From contig JAFQTX010000037.1 in assembly GCA_017408825.1 (NCBI GenBank), positions 180,478-244,477 on the forward strand: 64,000 nucleotides of DNA, read 5' to 3'. This DNA is from Alistipes sp. (lineage in GTDB: Bacteria > Bacteroidota > Bacteroidia > Bacteroidales > Rikenellaceae). Shown one piece after another: positions 27,918-37,972 of the stretch. How positions within the stretch are numbered: the first letter of the stretch is position 1; every line of letters begins with the position of its first letter. The notes beneath the pieces were generated by a model, which was given only the letters and a program-made list of their open reading frames with translations, ran no database searches and was not told the origin of the DNA. The position numbers and the translations under genes are program-made.

Positions 27918-30728
27918 TTAATACATGTAGTCGTACTGCGAATAACTCTTATCATACTTCAGGTCGGCGAGCGAGGCTGCCTTAACACCGATGTTGAATG
28001 CCCAGCTCTTATGGTTACCGAATGGCACCCACGTGAACGACATCTGCCAACAGTGAAGATCTCGAGCGATAGATATAGAGGTCATCGACATCTTCTTGGT
28101 TGTAAAGTCGAAGCCCGAGTTTGCCGTGATCATCCACTTATCCGTGAGCTTGACGCTACCATTGAAGTTGATAGTCTGCGATATCTTCTTATTATATCCC
28201 GTAGTACCGTTGTTCACGTATTGCGCCGAGTAGTTGATGCTATAGTTGAAACCGAAGTTCCACGGTATCGAGAAGTCATAATATTGGCCCGCCATCCACT
28301 GTCGTCGCATCGCTGGGTTGAGCTCGCCATAGGGGTCGGACCAGGAGTTGAAGTACTCGGGAGGCAGCGACGTGATATCGTTAGCCGCTGTCTGATTCTT
28401 ATTCTCACGCGACTTAAAGGTGTAGCCAAAGCTCCAACCGATATTCTGTATACGTCCGGGCAAGCCTCGTTTCCACATCAGTTTATTGTAGCGAACACCC
28501 TGTGGCGACACCTCATAGGGGTCGAGCGTCATCGAGAGGTTGAGGGCTACGTTCTGGTAGATTGTCGTACGCAGCTGTATAGGTAGCGTTGATAGACGCA
28601 TAGAGTCTGCGAGGAAGTTATACGAGCCATTGATCGAGATCTGGTCAATAATCTTAATCTTCTTCACAGTATCCTTTGTTCGCACCTTAGCCTCAAGCGA
28701 CTGCGACAGGCCGAAGGTTAGCGATAGCTGCTGTCCTGAGCCAGGAACACCGTAGGCGTTATCGGTAAATGGCGAGTAGACCTTAAATCTACCCGTCGTA
28801 TCGGTCTGCACGGTCTCGTAGAAGCCGTAGCGCTGGCGGCTAAAGTCGGGGGCGTACGAGAAGCCGATATTTGGTGTTATGGTATGACGCACAGCCTGCA
28901 ACTTACGCTCCTTCTTCTTGGCCACGTACGTACCATATATAGTTGTATTTGCCGATACCGAGGCGTTATAGTTATATAGTCGCCAGAAGCCATACTCGGG
29001 ATCGAGGGTCTCTACCGTACGTGTCTCGTTGTTCCACTCCTGACGTACCTTCTTGAAGTACCACCTCTCGGTGTAGTTGAACGATGGGCTCACGTTGATA
29101 TAGTTGAACAGCGACAACGACGTAGAGATAGGAATGGTATGCTGGATACCATTCTTCATCTTATCAAGTGTCTCACGTGTAAATATCTCGTTCTCCTTGG
29201 TATTCACCGTATTGGTCATCTTCATCGAGTAGCTCATCTTGATCTTCTCATACCAGCGGGTCTTACCCACAGCCTCCTTACGCTTGAAGGGGTTGAAGCT
29301 GGCCACGTTGAAGGTGATTGTAGGGAGCGTCACGGCGATGGTCTTATCACGTGAGTTCTGCGACACGGCGAGGTTCAACGACAAGGAGAATGGCGTGCCC
29401 TCCCAGCTCTTCGAGTAGGAGATCGACGAGTTGGTCTGCGTAGCAAGGATGTCGTTCACGGTAGTTGCCGAATAGCGGCTATAACCACTCGACGTGAGGT
29501 TTACCGATGCCGAGAATGTCGATCCGGGGTTGGCCTTAGAGTCCTGCGAGTGCTGCCACTGAATCTTATAGTTGTTCTGATTTACATAGTCGGGCTCGCC
29601 CTTCTCACCCGTACGTATCGACGAGTACGAGAGGTCGAAGTTACCCTTGAACTTATATCGCTTGACATACTGCGAGCGTGCCGACACCTCCCACGAGCCG
29701 AGTGTATAGATACCACCACGAATGGCAAGATCCATATGTTCGCCTATCTTGAAGTAGTAGCCGAGGTCACGAATGAAGAAGCCCTTTGCATCCTCGCCAT
29801 ATGTAGGCATCAGGAGTCCCGACTTAGGACCTGTCTGCACAGGGAAGAAGCCCTCTGGGATACCCGGGAAGTAGATGGGCACATCCTCCATTACAAGGTA
29901 GGCATATCCCGTAACCACCTTTTTACCAGGGATTACCTTTGCTTGCGTCATATGCAGATAGAAGTGTGGGTGATCGACGCAGTCACACGTCGTGTACATA
30001 CCCTCGCCGATATGAATCGAGCCATCAGGCTGCATCTTCACCTTACTACCTACCAGCCAGCCGTCGCCCTCCTGGGTTGCGATACCCTTGATTACCGCCT
30101 TACGAGAGTCGAGGTTGTAGGTGATAGTATCCATAGAGTATGGCGAGCCACCATCCGAGAACTCAGGGTGGGTCTTTGTTGCCACACCATCAACGCTATC
30201 GAGGAAGCCATGGGCAAAGATATCCTTGGTCTCCATGTTCACACTCATAAAGTCGGCCTTGAGGTTCATACCTTGATATGTCACATCGCCCTGCTTATAG
30301 CTGTAAATCATCTTATTACGAGCATCGAACACCACCGAGTCTACGGCCTTACCCTCGATGATGTCGTTGAGTTGCATACCTTGCGAGCGCTTCTTAGTAG
30401 TATCGCTCTGTGAGGTTTGATTCTCGGTGCTACGACGTGTTGTGTCTCGTTCGGAACGTGATGCTGGACGCTGAGCACTCTGCGCCGTGCCACGACGCTC
30501 ATTAGCTGGGCGCTGCGAGGTGGGGCGCTGAGGAGGTGTTGCCGCTGGCTCATTGGCATCCGAAAGTGTGCTTATTGCCGCACTTTTAGGCTTCTGCAAC
30601 GAGGTAGTATCCTGCCCTGCAAACCAGCTAAAACCGCTTGCACCCACTCCCGAGAGGCCCGAGAATAGACACAAGAGGACTGCAACCATCAGCAGCGACA
30701 TTAGATATTTTACAAAAAATTGTCTCAA
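27918..30728 (-). CDS. lptD: LptD/OstA-like outer-membrane LPS assembly protein
   Basis: A 936-residue protein that would insert lipopolysaccharide in the outer leaflet of the outer membrane. An N-terminal hydrophobic segment (about residues 8-30) is followed by a Thr/Arg/Gln-rich low-complexity stretch (about 50-120). Next comes an OstA-type jellyroll region (VDSVVFDARNKMIYSYKQGD, about 130-300) and then a large beta-barrel of alternating aromatic strands to the C-terminus. The CDCVDHPHF motif near residue 250 is the only evident cysteine pair. The gene is divergent from the amidase and ends in a repeat block. Confidence 0.88.
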   Translation of the reverse strand: MRQFFVKYLMSLLMVAVLLCLFSGLSGVGASGFSWFAGQDTTSLQKPKSAAISTLSDANEPAATPPQRPTSQRPANERRGTAQSAQRPASRSERDTTRRSTENQTSQSDTTKKRSQGMQLNDIIEGKAVDSVVFDARNKMIYSYKQGDVTYQGMNLKADFMSVNMETKDIFAHGFLDSVDGVATKTHPEFSDGGSPYSMDTITYNLDSRKAVIKGIATQEGDGWLVGSKVKMQPDGSIHIGEGMYTTCDCVDHPHFYLHMTQAKVIPGKKVVTGYAYLVMEDVPIYFPGIPEGFFPVQTGPKSGLLMPTYGEDAKGFFIRDLGYYFKIGEHMDLAIRGGIYTLGSWEVSARSQYVKRYKFKGNFDLSYSSIRTGEKGEPDYVNQNNYKIQWQHSQDSKANPGSTFSASVNLTSSGYSRYSATTVNDILATQTNSSISYSKSWEGTPFSLSLNLAVSQNSRDKTIAVTLPTITFNVASFNPFKRKEAVGKTRWYEKIKMSYSMKMTNTVNTKENEIFTRETLDKMKNGIQHTIPISTSLSLFNYINVSPSFNYTERWYFKKVRQEWNNETRTVETLDPEYGFWRLYNYNASVSANTTIYGTYVAKKKERKLQAVRHTITPNIGFSYAPDFSRQRYGFYETVQTDTTGRFKVYSPFTDNAYGVPGSGQQLSLTFGLSQSLEAKVRTKDTVKKIKIIDQISINGSYNFLADSMRLSTLPIQLRTTIYQNVALNLSMTLDPYEVSPQGVRYNKLMWKRGLPGRIQNIGWSFGYTFKSRENKNQTAANDITSLPPEYFNSWSDPYGELNPAMRRQWMAGQYYDFSIPWNFGFNYSINYSAQYVNNGTTGYNKKISQTINFNGSVKLTDKWMITANSGFDFTTKKMSMTSISIARDLHCWQMSFTWVPFGNHKSWAFNIGVKAASLADLKYDKSYSQYDYMY

Positions 30729-30843
30729 AATTCAATATTTTTTTGTACCTTTGCCGACACAGTCGGCAAAACACCCCGACAACACTATTAATACGTCGAT
30801 AAAGCGGAGTTACCTTTAGGTAAAAACACCCACTTATAATCGG

Positions 30844-30851
30844 CAAAGATA
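30844..30851 (-). promoter_or_regulatory. -7 box for lptD
   Basis: TATCTTTG on the minus strand, 115 bases before the lptD start. No good -33 TTG is seen at the usual distance. Confidence 0.5.
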
Positions 30852-30871
30852 ACATTTTTTTACGGATAACG

Positions 30872-30879
30872 TAACTTTG
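30872..30879 (+). promoter_or_regulatory. -7 box for the amidase operon
   Basis: TAACTTTG ends 12 bases before the amidase ATG, implying a very short leader. A second candidate, TACCTTTG at 30746-30753, would give a leader of about 135 bases. Confidence 0.5.
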
Positions 30880-30891
30880 ATGCTATAATTT

Positions 30892-32025
30892 ATGCGAAAA
30901 CTTACACTCATACTCTGGGCGCTTGTGTTCACCATTCTGAGCACTAACGTGTGGGCAGCCACTTTTGTTGCGTCGCCCAAGGGTAGAGTTGTGGTTATCG
31001 ACCCCGGACATGGCGGTCCATCACGCCCAGGAGCAATACGCAACTCGGTAAATGAGAAGGATCTCAACCTCACAATATCGCTCGAGGTGCGACGACAGCT
31101 CGCAGAGAAGATGCCCAAGCTCGAAGTCTACCTCACACGTGAGAGCGACAAGGAGCTACACCCAAAGAAGGAGAACGACAACCTCCTGCGCCCAAAGCTC
31201 GCCAACCAGAAGCAGGCCGACCTCTTTGTCTCGATCCACGCCAACGACTTCGAGAGCGACCGCAGCGTACACGGCGTCGAGATCATCGTGCTATCGTTGG
31301 ATGGTGCAACACAGGGTCACACCAAGCGACGCACCGTAGCACGTGACAACGAGGACTTTACGCATATTGACAACATCGATAAAAACTCTATGGCTTATAT
31401 CGAGGCGCTATCGCTGCTTATGAACAACGACCCCATAAATCGCACCTTTGGTGAGATTGTGAGCACAAAGTTCAAGGCCATTGGTCGTAAGTCTCGAGGC
31501 ATAAAGGTCTACCCCGAGAAGGTGTGGACAGTGCTCTACCCTCTGCGTGGCCCAGGCGTAATCATCGAAGTGGGCTTTATGACCAACGCCGCAGAGCTCG
31601 AGTATATGAACTCGAAACGTGGTCAGCAGCAGATTGCAGGGGCAATAAGCGATGCTATCGTAGAGTATATGAAGCGCCTTGACCAGATGACCGTGGAGCA
31701 GACAACGACATCCGAGACTGGGAGTGGGTCTGTGGCGGTGAAGGAGAGCGCAGCAAAGAGCACACCGAGGAGCAGCGATGAGAGCGTGGAGGAGGGTTAC
31801 ACCATACAGCTGATGGCCTCAGCAACGCACCTTAGCATAGATGCCAAGCGCTTTGGGTCGCTACATAGCCACGTTGCAGAGTTCACCGGCAAGGGCACGT
31901 ACAAATATAAGTATTGCTATGGCCGCTACTCGACACTCGCCGAGGCGAAGAGTGCACTGGCAGGCGCACAGGAGAGATTTGCCGATGCCTACATCGTGCA
32001 GTATCGAGGCGACAACCTCAAATAG
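30892..32025 (+). CDS. N-acetylmuramoyl-L-alanine amidase with SPOR domain
   Basis: A 377-residue periplasmic amidase_3 enzyme (AmiC type) that cleaves the amide between muramic acid and the stem peptide. After a signal peptide (residues 1-22, ending VWA) the zinc-binding motifs VVIDPGHGG, LVSIHAN-like LFVSIHANDF and the catalytic IIEVGFMTNAAE are present. A Ser/Thr-rich linker (about 265-300) leads to a C-terminal SPOR domain (GYTIQLMASATHL...), which binds denuded glycan at septa. It is the first gene of a long operon reaching 44780. Confidence 0.94.
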   Translation: MRKLTLILWALVFTILSTNVWAATFVASPKGRVVVIDPGHGGPSRPGAIRNSVNEKDLNLTISLEVRRQLAEKMPKLEVYLTRESDKELHPKKENDNLLRPKLANQKQADLFVSIHANDFESDRSVHGVEIIVLSLDGATQGHTKRRTVARDNEDFTHIDNIDKNSMAYIEALSLLMNNDPINRTFGEIVSTKFKAIGRKSRGIKVYPEKVWTVLYPLRGPGVIIEVGFMTNAAELEYMNSKRGQQQIAGAISDAIVEYMKRLDQMTVEQTTTSETGSGSVAVKESAAKSTPRSSDESVEEGYTIQLMASATHLSIDAKRFGSLHSHVAEFTGKGTYKYKYCYGRYSTLAEAKSALAGAQERFADAYIVQYRGDNLK

Positions 32026-32094
32026 TTGCACACGACACACGAACATTGAACACGCAACACACAAACATCGAAAATACTAAAAATTGAGTGAGAT

Positions 32095-33084
32095 ATGAAG
32101 ATTCGTAGAGAGTTTAAGATTGGATTTTTCGCAGTCATCGTGATACTCGTATCGTGGTGGGGCATCAAGTGGTTAGGAGGTCAGAACCTACTACTATCAA
32201 GCAGCACTTACTACGCCTACTATGACGATGTAAGTGGTCTTATGGTCTCGTCACGTGTAAAGCTACGTGGCGTGGTTATCGGTAACGTTCAGGATATTGC
32301 GCTCGAGGGCGATAAGGTGAAGGTCGAGATGCTTATCGAGGATAAGTATGCCGAGATGATCCCTATCAACTCTGTGGCAGAGCTTGGCGCAGCAGGCCTT
32401 ATGGGTGGCACTGAGATCAACATCATCCAGGGTAATGCCAACGCATATATTGCTGAGGAGAGCACCATCGAGGGTCGTGTGAAGCCAGATATGATTGGCT
32501 CTATGGCCGACAAGGCGACAACACTTCTCACAAACGTGAACGTGACCGTAGATAAGCTCAACGGCCTACTTGGCGAGAATAGTGAGTCGATTACCAATAT
32601 GATCAGCCACCTCGAGACTATGAGCTCGTCGGTGAACTCTATACTCTCGTCGGTTCAGGGAAGCATCGGAGGCATTGTTAGCAACATACGCTCGTTCACC
32701 TCGACACTTGCCGAGAATAGCAACCGCATAGAGTCTATGCTGGCCAACGTAGATAAGTTCACGGGCGACCTTGCTGAGGCACAGTTTGTTGAGCAGCTAT
32801 CTGCAACCCTCACCGAGCTTGATGGCATCATCAACGCTATCAACGATGGCGATGGCACAGCAGGTATGCTCATCAACGATAAGGCTCTATACGAGTCGTT
32901 GAACACTGCGGGCAACAACCTCGCAACACTCCTCGAGGATCTTAAGACCAACCCTATGCGCTATGTTCACTTCTCGCTCTTCGGCCAGTCGGAGGAGAAG
33001 ATAGCCGAGAAGGCGGCAAAAAAGGCTGCAAAGGCTGAAAAGAGGGCAGCAAAGCGTGCTGCGAAGGCGGCAAAAGAGGAGTAG
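32095..33084 (+). CDS. MlaD/MCE-family lipid-binding protein
   Basis: A 329-residue protein. One membrane helix (residues about 9-27) is followed by a single MCE domain (YYDDVSGLMVSSRVKLRGVV to TEINIIQG, about 40-125). A long helical region follows, and the tail is very rich in Lys and Ala. MCE proteins bind phospholipid in ABC-driven transport across the envelope (Mla-like). The permease and ATPase partners are not adjacent. It is in the operon between the amidase and mutS2. Confidence 0.9.
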   Translation: MKIRREFKIGFFAVIVILVSWWGIKWLGGQNLLLSSSTYYAYYDDVSGLMVSSRVKLRGVVIGNVQDIALEGDKVKVEMLIEDKYAEMIPINSVAELGAAGLMGGTEINIIQGNANAYIAEESTIEGRVKPDMIGSMADKATTLLTNVNVTVDKLNGLLGENSESITNMISHLETMSSSVNSILSSVQGSIGGIVSNIRSFTSTLAENSNRIESMLANVDKFTGDLAEAQFVEQLSATLTELDGIINAINDGDGTAGMLINDKALYESLNTAGNNLATLLEDLKTNPMRYVHFSLFGQSEEKIAEKAAKKAAKAEKRAAKRAAKAAKEE

Positions 33085-33105
33085 TAATCAACCGAGCACA
33101 GGGCA

Positions 33106-35595
33106 ATGATCTATCCTTCGAACTTCGAACAACGTGTAGGCTTCGACCGCATCCGTGAGCAGATCATGGATCGCTGCTCGATGCTATCTTCTCGCCAGAG
33201 GGTAGCATCCGAGGGCTTTAGCCACTCATTACGCGATGTTACTGAGCGACTGGATCTTGCCGACCAGATGCGTCTGGTGATAATGATGGAGCCTGGCGCC
33301 GAGATTGGCGAGCAGGAGGATATAGGCTCTATCGTCGAGAAGGTTGCCGTCGAGGGGTCATACCTCACCTCCGAGGAGTGTGCCACACTATGGCGCTCAC
33401 TACGTAATGCCGCAACGATCGTGCGCTTTATTCTATCACGCCGTGCGGAGAGCTACCCAGCGCTGCAACGCATAACACGTAACGTGGAGACCTGTCCACA
33501 TCTTACCACAGCCATCGAGCGTGTGGTTGATGATAAGGGCGAGGTGCGCTCATCGGCCTCTGCCGAGCTTAGCGACATACGCCGAGCCATACGAGAGCAC
33601 GAGGGTCAGGTGGCCAAGCGCCTGCAACAGGTCCTACAACGAGCCAAGGCTGCGGGCTTAGTAGATGCCGATGCGATGATATCGATACGTGATGGTCACG
33701 CCGTTATCCCCGTTGCGGCAGCAAACAAGCGCAAGATCTCGGGATTTATCCACGACGAGTCGGCAACAGGCCGCACGGCATATGTCGAGCCAGTGGAGGT
33801 GGTGGAGCTCAACAACGAGCTTCGTGAGTTGGAGTACTCCGAGCGTCGTGAGATTGTGCGCATACTCACCGAGCTAACAGCAACACTGCGTCTTGATGTC
33901 GAGAGCCTTAAACGCATAGACGATTACCTAACGACCATAGATGTGCTACGTGCCAAGGCCCGCTGGGCAATTGAGAATGGCGCCGTGAAGCCAATAATAT
34001 CTCAGGATGGACGTCTTGTGCTGCGCAAGGCTCGTCATCCGCTACTCGAGCAGACGCTACGTCACCAGCAGCGTGAGATCGTACCACTCGACATGGAGCT
34101 AAACCCCGAACGACGAATACTCGTAATCTCGGGACCCAACGCAGGTGGTAAGTCGGTATGTCTGAAGACCACGGGAATACTACAATATATGGTGCAGTGT
34201 GGCTTCTTGGTGCCTGCACTCGAGAACTCGGAGTTCCCGCTATTCGACTCGCTGCTAATCGACATTGGCGACCAGCAATCTATCGAGAACGACCTATCGA
34301 CCTACTCGTCGCACCTTATGAATATGCGTGCCATGCTCCATGAGGCATCAGCTCGCACACTCATCCTCATAGATGAGTTTGGCTCGGGCACAGAGCCTAC
34401 CATTGGTGGAGCGATATCGGAGTCGATACTCGAGCGCTTTTTGGAGCGCAAGGCCTATGGTGTGATCACCACACACTATGCCAACATCAAGTACTTCGCA
34501 TCACGCAACGAGGGCGTAGCAAATGGTGCTATGGCCTTCGATGTTAAGAATATACGTCCGCTGTTTAGCCTCGAGATGGGCAAGCCTGGCAGCTCGTTTG
34601 CTATCGAGATAGCACGCAAGACGGGACTTCCCGAGGATATCATACAGCGAGCCACGGAGAGGGCTGGCGAGGACCATATAAACCTCGAGAAGCAGCTACG
34701 TGAGATTGCACGTGACAAGCGCTACTGGGCCGAGAAGCGTGACCGCATACGTCTTACCGACCGCAAGGTAGAGCAGCTGGAGCAGACCTATAGCGACCGT
34801 CTTCAGAGCATCAAGGATGAGCGACGTGAGATTATCGAGAGGGCACGACGTGAGGCCGCCGAGCTTCTATCGGAGGCTAACCGCACCATCGAGAATACCA
34901 TTCGTACGATCCGTGAGACACAGGCCGACAAGGAGATAACACGCTCGGTACGCAAGGAACTTACTACATTTGCCGACGAGGTGGTATTCGACCAGAAGGC
35001 CCACGAAGATAGCCTCGAGCGTGAGATGCAACGCTTAGCACGCCGACGTGAGAGACGTGAGCAGAGAGCACGAGAGCGTGAAGAGCGTGAAGAGCAGAGT
35101 AAGAGTGTTGCACCAGAGCCTATAAAGATAGAGGTGGGCTCAAAGGTGCGCATCGAGGGTCAGCAGATTCCCGGTGTGGTGCAGATGATCAAGGGCAAGA
35201 GGGCTCAAGTGGCCTTTGGCCAGATGATTATGATGGTGGAGCTCGAGCGCCTAAAGGGTGTATCGTCGGCCGAGTATAAGCGTGCCACACGCCCAGAAGC
35301 CCCACGCACCGTCGTATCGGTGGATATTCGTGAGCGCAAGCTCAACTTCCGTGACCACATCGACGTGCGAGGTATGCGTGCGGTGGAGGCATTGGCCGCC
35401 GTGGAGGATCTTGTGGATGATGCTCTGATGGTGGGCGTAGGAAGTGTAACAATCCTACACGGCAAGGGCACAGGAGCACTTAAGGAGGAGATACGCCGCT
35501 ATCTGCGTACAGTACGTGACGTGGCCACCATCGCAGATGACCACGCCGACCGTGGTGGTGCGGGAATCACCATTGTGACATTTAGACAGGAGTAA
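33106..35595 (+). CDS. mutS2: MutS2 ATPase/endonuclease
   Basis: An 829-residue MutS2 protein. It lacks the mismatch-binding domain of MutS. It has the core/lever region, the ATPase (Walker A GPNAGGKS, Walker B ILIDEFGSGTEP), a long coiled coil (about 515-660) and the C-terminal Smr nuclease domain (HIDVRGMRAVEALAAVEDLV ... LHGKGTGALKEEI). Family members suppress recombination or rescue collided ribosomes in other bacteria. It starts 21 bases after the MCE gene. Confidence 0.95.
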   Translation: MIYPSNFEQRVGFDRIREQIMDRCSMLSSRQRVASEGFSHSLRDVTERLDLADQMRLVIMMEPGAEIGEQEDIGSIVEKVAVEGSYLTSEECATLWRSLRNAATIVRFILSRRAESYPALQRITRNVETCPHLTTAIERVVDDKGEVRSSASAELSDIRRAIREHEGQVAKRLQQVLQRAKAAGLVDADAMISIRDGHAVIPVAAANKRKISGFIHDESATGRTAYVEPVEVVELNNELRELEYSERREIVRILTELTATLRLDVESLKRIDDYLTTIDVLRAKARWAIENGAVKPIISQDGRLVLRKARHPLLEQTLRHQQREIVPLDMELNPERRILVISGPNAGGKSVCLKTTGILQYMVQCGFLVPALENSEFPLFDSLLIDIGDQQSIENDLSTYSSHLMNMRAMLHEASARTLILIDEFGSGTEPTIGGAISESILERFLERKAYGVITTHYANIKYFASRNEGVANGAMAFDVKNIRPLFSLEMGKPGSSFAIEIARKTGLPEDIIQRATERAGEDHINLEKQLREIARDKRYWAEKRDRIRLTDRKVEQLEQTYSDRLQSIKDERREIIERARREAAELLSEANRTIENTIRTIRETQADKEITRSVRKELTTFADEVVFDQKAHEDSLEREMQRLARRRERREQRAREREEREEQSKSVAPEPIKIEVGSKVRIEGQQIPGVVQMIKGKRAQVAFGQMIMMVELERLKGVSSAEYKRATRPEAPRTVVSVDIRERKLNFRDHIDVRGMRAVEALAAVEDLVDDALMVGVGSVTILHGKGTGALKEEIRRYLRTVRDVATIADDHADRGGAGITIVTFRQE

Positions 35596-35611
35596 CGAAA
35601 ACTATAAATAG

Positions 35612-37972
35612 ATGAACTATCTATTATCTGAAATAGCCCACATTGTGGGCGGAGAGCTTCGTGGCGACGACCTCCGAGTTAGGGAGGTTGCTACCGACTC
35701 ACGTAGCGTCATTTCGACCGAGGATACGCTCTTTGCAGCTATCCACGGTAAGCATCACGATGGCCACAACTACATTGAGCGTATGGCCAAGCGTGGCGTG
35801 CGTGCCTTTATTGTGGAGCGTGAGGTGGCACTCGACAGCACATCGAGTATGATCATCGTCGATGATAGCATAGCTGCCTTGCAACGCCTTGCAACACACC
35901 AACGCTCGCAGTTTAAGGGCACTGTCGTGGGCATCACAGGCTCTAACGGCAAGACAATAGTCAAGGAGTGGGCAGCACGCTCAATGCCCTGCTCGGTACG
36001 TTCGTTTGCCTCGCCAAAGAGCTACAACTCGCAGCTCGGCGTAGCCCTATCGCTACTTATGCTCGATGGCGAGGAGCGTGTGGCATTCATCGAGGCGGGC
36101 ATCTCGGAGCCGGGCGAGATGGAGCGTCTGGAGCGTATGATACAGCCCGACATCGTTGTCATCACCTCGATAGGCGATGCCCACTCGGCAAACTTCGCAT
36201 CGCTCGACCAAAAGATCGACGAGAAACTTGAGCTATGCCGCAACGCGCGCACAATAATATATAGTAGGGAGTATCCAGCACTTAAGAGGCGCATCGAGGA
36301 GCTATATGCCGACCGTGAACTCATAGACAGTAGCTGCGAGTCGGTAGATGATATACTCGAGCTTAGCGACGCCCTCTCGGTCGATGCGGCACACGTGTCG
36401 GCACTTATGCATAAGCTGGGCTATGGTGTCGATGGTGCAGTATTCTCTGCAAAGGTGGCAATGCGACTTGAGCTGAAGGAGGGTATCGACAACTCAATGA
36501 TTATCGACGACACGTACAACTCCGACATCAACTCCGTGATCGTAGCACTCGACGCCCTACATCGCCAGTCGATGGGACGACGCAAGGTGGCCGTGATATC
36601 CGACATACTGCAAAGTGGCATGGCCGCCGAGGAGCTATATGCTCGTGTGGCAGAGGCTGTGCGTAATGCACGTGTCGATCACCTTATCGGCGTAGGCTCT
36701 CAGATTGCCAAACACAGCGCACTCTTCGAGCGCAACGCATCGTTCTACTACTCTACCGACGAGCTTTTGGAGAACTTCCAGCGTGAGCGCTGGGGCGACT
36801 CGGTAATTCTTGTTAAGGGTAGTCGTGACAGCCGCTTTGAGCGCATCACCCGCCTTCTGGAGCGTCGCACACACACTACAACTCTTGAGGTGGACCTTGC
36901 GGCGATGAAGAAGAACCTCAACTACTTCCGCCGCCACCTACCCCACCAGCACCCTATGGTGGCTATGGTCAAGGCGTGGAGCTATGGCACAGGCGATGCC
37001 GATGTGGCACGTATGCTTCAGCACGAGGGTGTGTCATACCTCGCCGTGGCCTTTGCCGACGAGGGTGTAACGCTTCGTGCCAAGGGTATTACGATGCCTA
37101 TCGTGGTGCTCAATGCCGACCACGACAGCTTCGATGTGATGGTGTCGCACGACCTTGAGCCAGAGATATATAGCTTCCAGTCGCTCGACGAGTTCCGCCG
37201 TGCAGTACACCGTGCCGGCAGAGAGAACTACCCTATTCACATCAAGCTCGACACTGGAATGCATCGTCTGGGCTTTATGGAGGATGACATCGACCTACTT
37301 GGTCGTGGTCTACACCTCGACACCACGCTGCATATTGCCTCGATATTCTCGCACCTGTCGTGTGCCGACATCCCCGCTGAGGATGAGTTCACACGTGAGC
37401 AGCTTGCAAGGTTCGAGTATATGAGCTCGCAGCTTATCGAGTGGTTGGACTATACCCCACTACGCCACATCGCCAACTCAGCAGCTATCGTGCGCTTCCC
37501 CGAGGCCAAGTATGATATGTGCCGTCTGGGTTTGGGTCTCTACGGCTACGGCTTCGAGCATAACGATGAGCTTATCCCCGTAGCATCGCTCTCGACACGC
37601 ATCGTGCAGATCAAGCAACTGCGCCGTGGTGAGTCAGTAGGCTATGGTCGCTCGGCACGTCTGGAGCGTGACACCACAATAGCAACAATCCCCGTGGGTT
37701 ATGCCGATGGTCTTGACCGTCACTTGGGAGGTGGTCGCTGGAGTGTTAAGGTGGCAGGACAACTCGCCCCCATCATCGGACGAGTATGTATGGATAGTGC
37801 AATGATCGACATTACGGATATTGCAGGTGTTTCGGTAGGCGACAAGGTTACGATATTTTCAGGCGAACGAGGCCTCTCGCTCGAGGATATGGCCGAGGTG
37901 CTGGGCACAATCTCGTATGAGATTATGACATCGGTATCGGCACGTGTAAAACGCATATACACAGAGCGATAA
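35612..37972 (+). CDS. MurF-alanine racemase fusion
   Basis: A 786-residue fusion of two cell-wall enzymes, known in Bacteroidota. Residues 1 to about 420 are MurF-like (P-loop GITGSNGKTIVKEW, then DDTYNSDINSV), adding D-Ala-D-Ala to UDP-MurNAc-tripeptide. From about residue 430 it is a PLP-dependent alanine racemase with the PLP lysine at Lys454 (MVKAWSYGTG) and the C-terminal tyrosine segment VGYGRSARL. The fusion couples D-alanine supply to its use. A separate MurF-like gene lies at 50328, so this domain may not be the only active MurF. Its stop overlaps the next start (TAATG). Confidence 0.95.
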   Translation: MNYLLSEIAHIVGGELRGDDLRVREVATDSRSVISTEDTLFAAIHGKHHDGHNYIERMAKRGVRAFIVEREVALDSTSSMIIVDDSIAALQRLATHQRSQFKGTVVGITGSNGKTIVKEWAARSMPCSVRSFASPKSYNSQLGVALSLLMLDGEERVAFIEAGISEPGEMERLERMIQPDIVVITSIGDAHSANFASLDQKIDEKLELCRNARTIIYSREYPALKRRIEELYADRELIDSSCESVDDILELSDALSVDAAHVSALMHKLGYGVDGAVFSAKVAMRLELKEGIDNSMIIDDTYNSDINSVIVALDALHRQSMGRRKVAVISDILQSGMAAEELYARVAEAVRNARVDHLIGVGSQIAKHSALFERNASFYYSTDELLENFQRERWGDSVILVKGSRDSRFERITRLLERRTHTTTLEVDLAAMKKNLNYFRRHLPHQHPMVAMVKAWSYGTGDADVARMLQHEGVSYLAVAFADEGVTLRAKGITMPIVVLNADHDSFDVMVSHDLEPEIYSFQSLDEFRRAVHRAGRENYPIHIKLDTGMHRLGFMEDDIDLLGRGLHLDTTLHIASIFSHLSCADIPAEDEFTREQLARFEYMSSQLIEWLDYTPLRHIANSAAIVRFPEAKYDMCRLGLGLYGYGFEHNDELIPVASLSTRIVQIKQLRRGESVGYGRSARLERDTTIATIPVGYADGLDRHLGGGRWSVKVAGQLAPIIGRVCMDSAMIDITDIAGVSVGDKVTIFSGERGLSLEDMAEVLGTISYEIMTSVSARVKRIYTER

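Noticed and set aside
29550-30413. 287-residue open frame on the plus strand opposite lptD
   Set aside because: It is antisense to a recognised gene, has no family motif, and results from the strand's codon bias.
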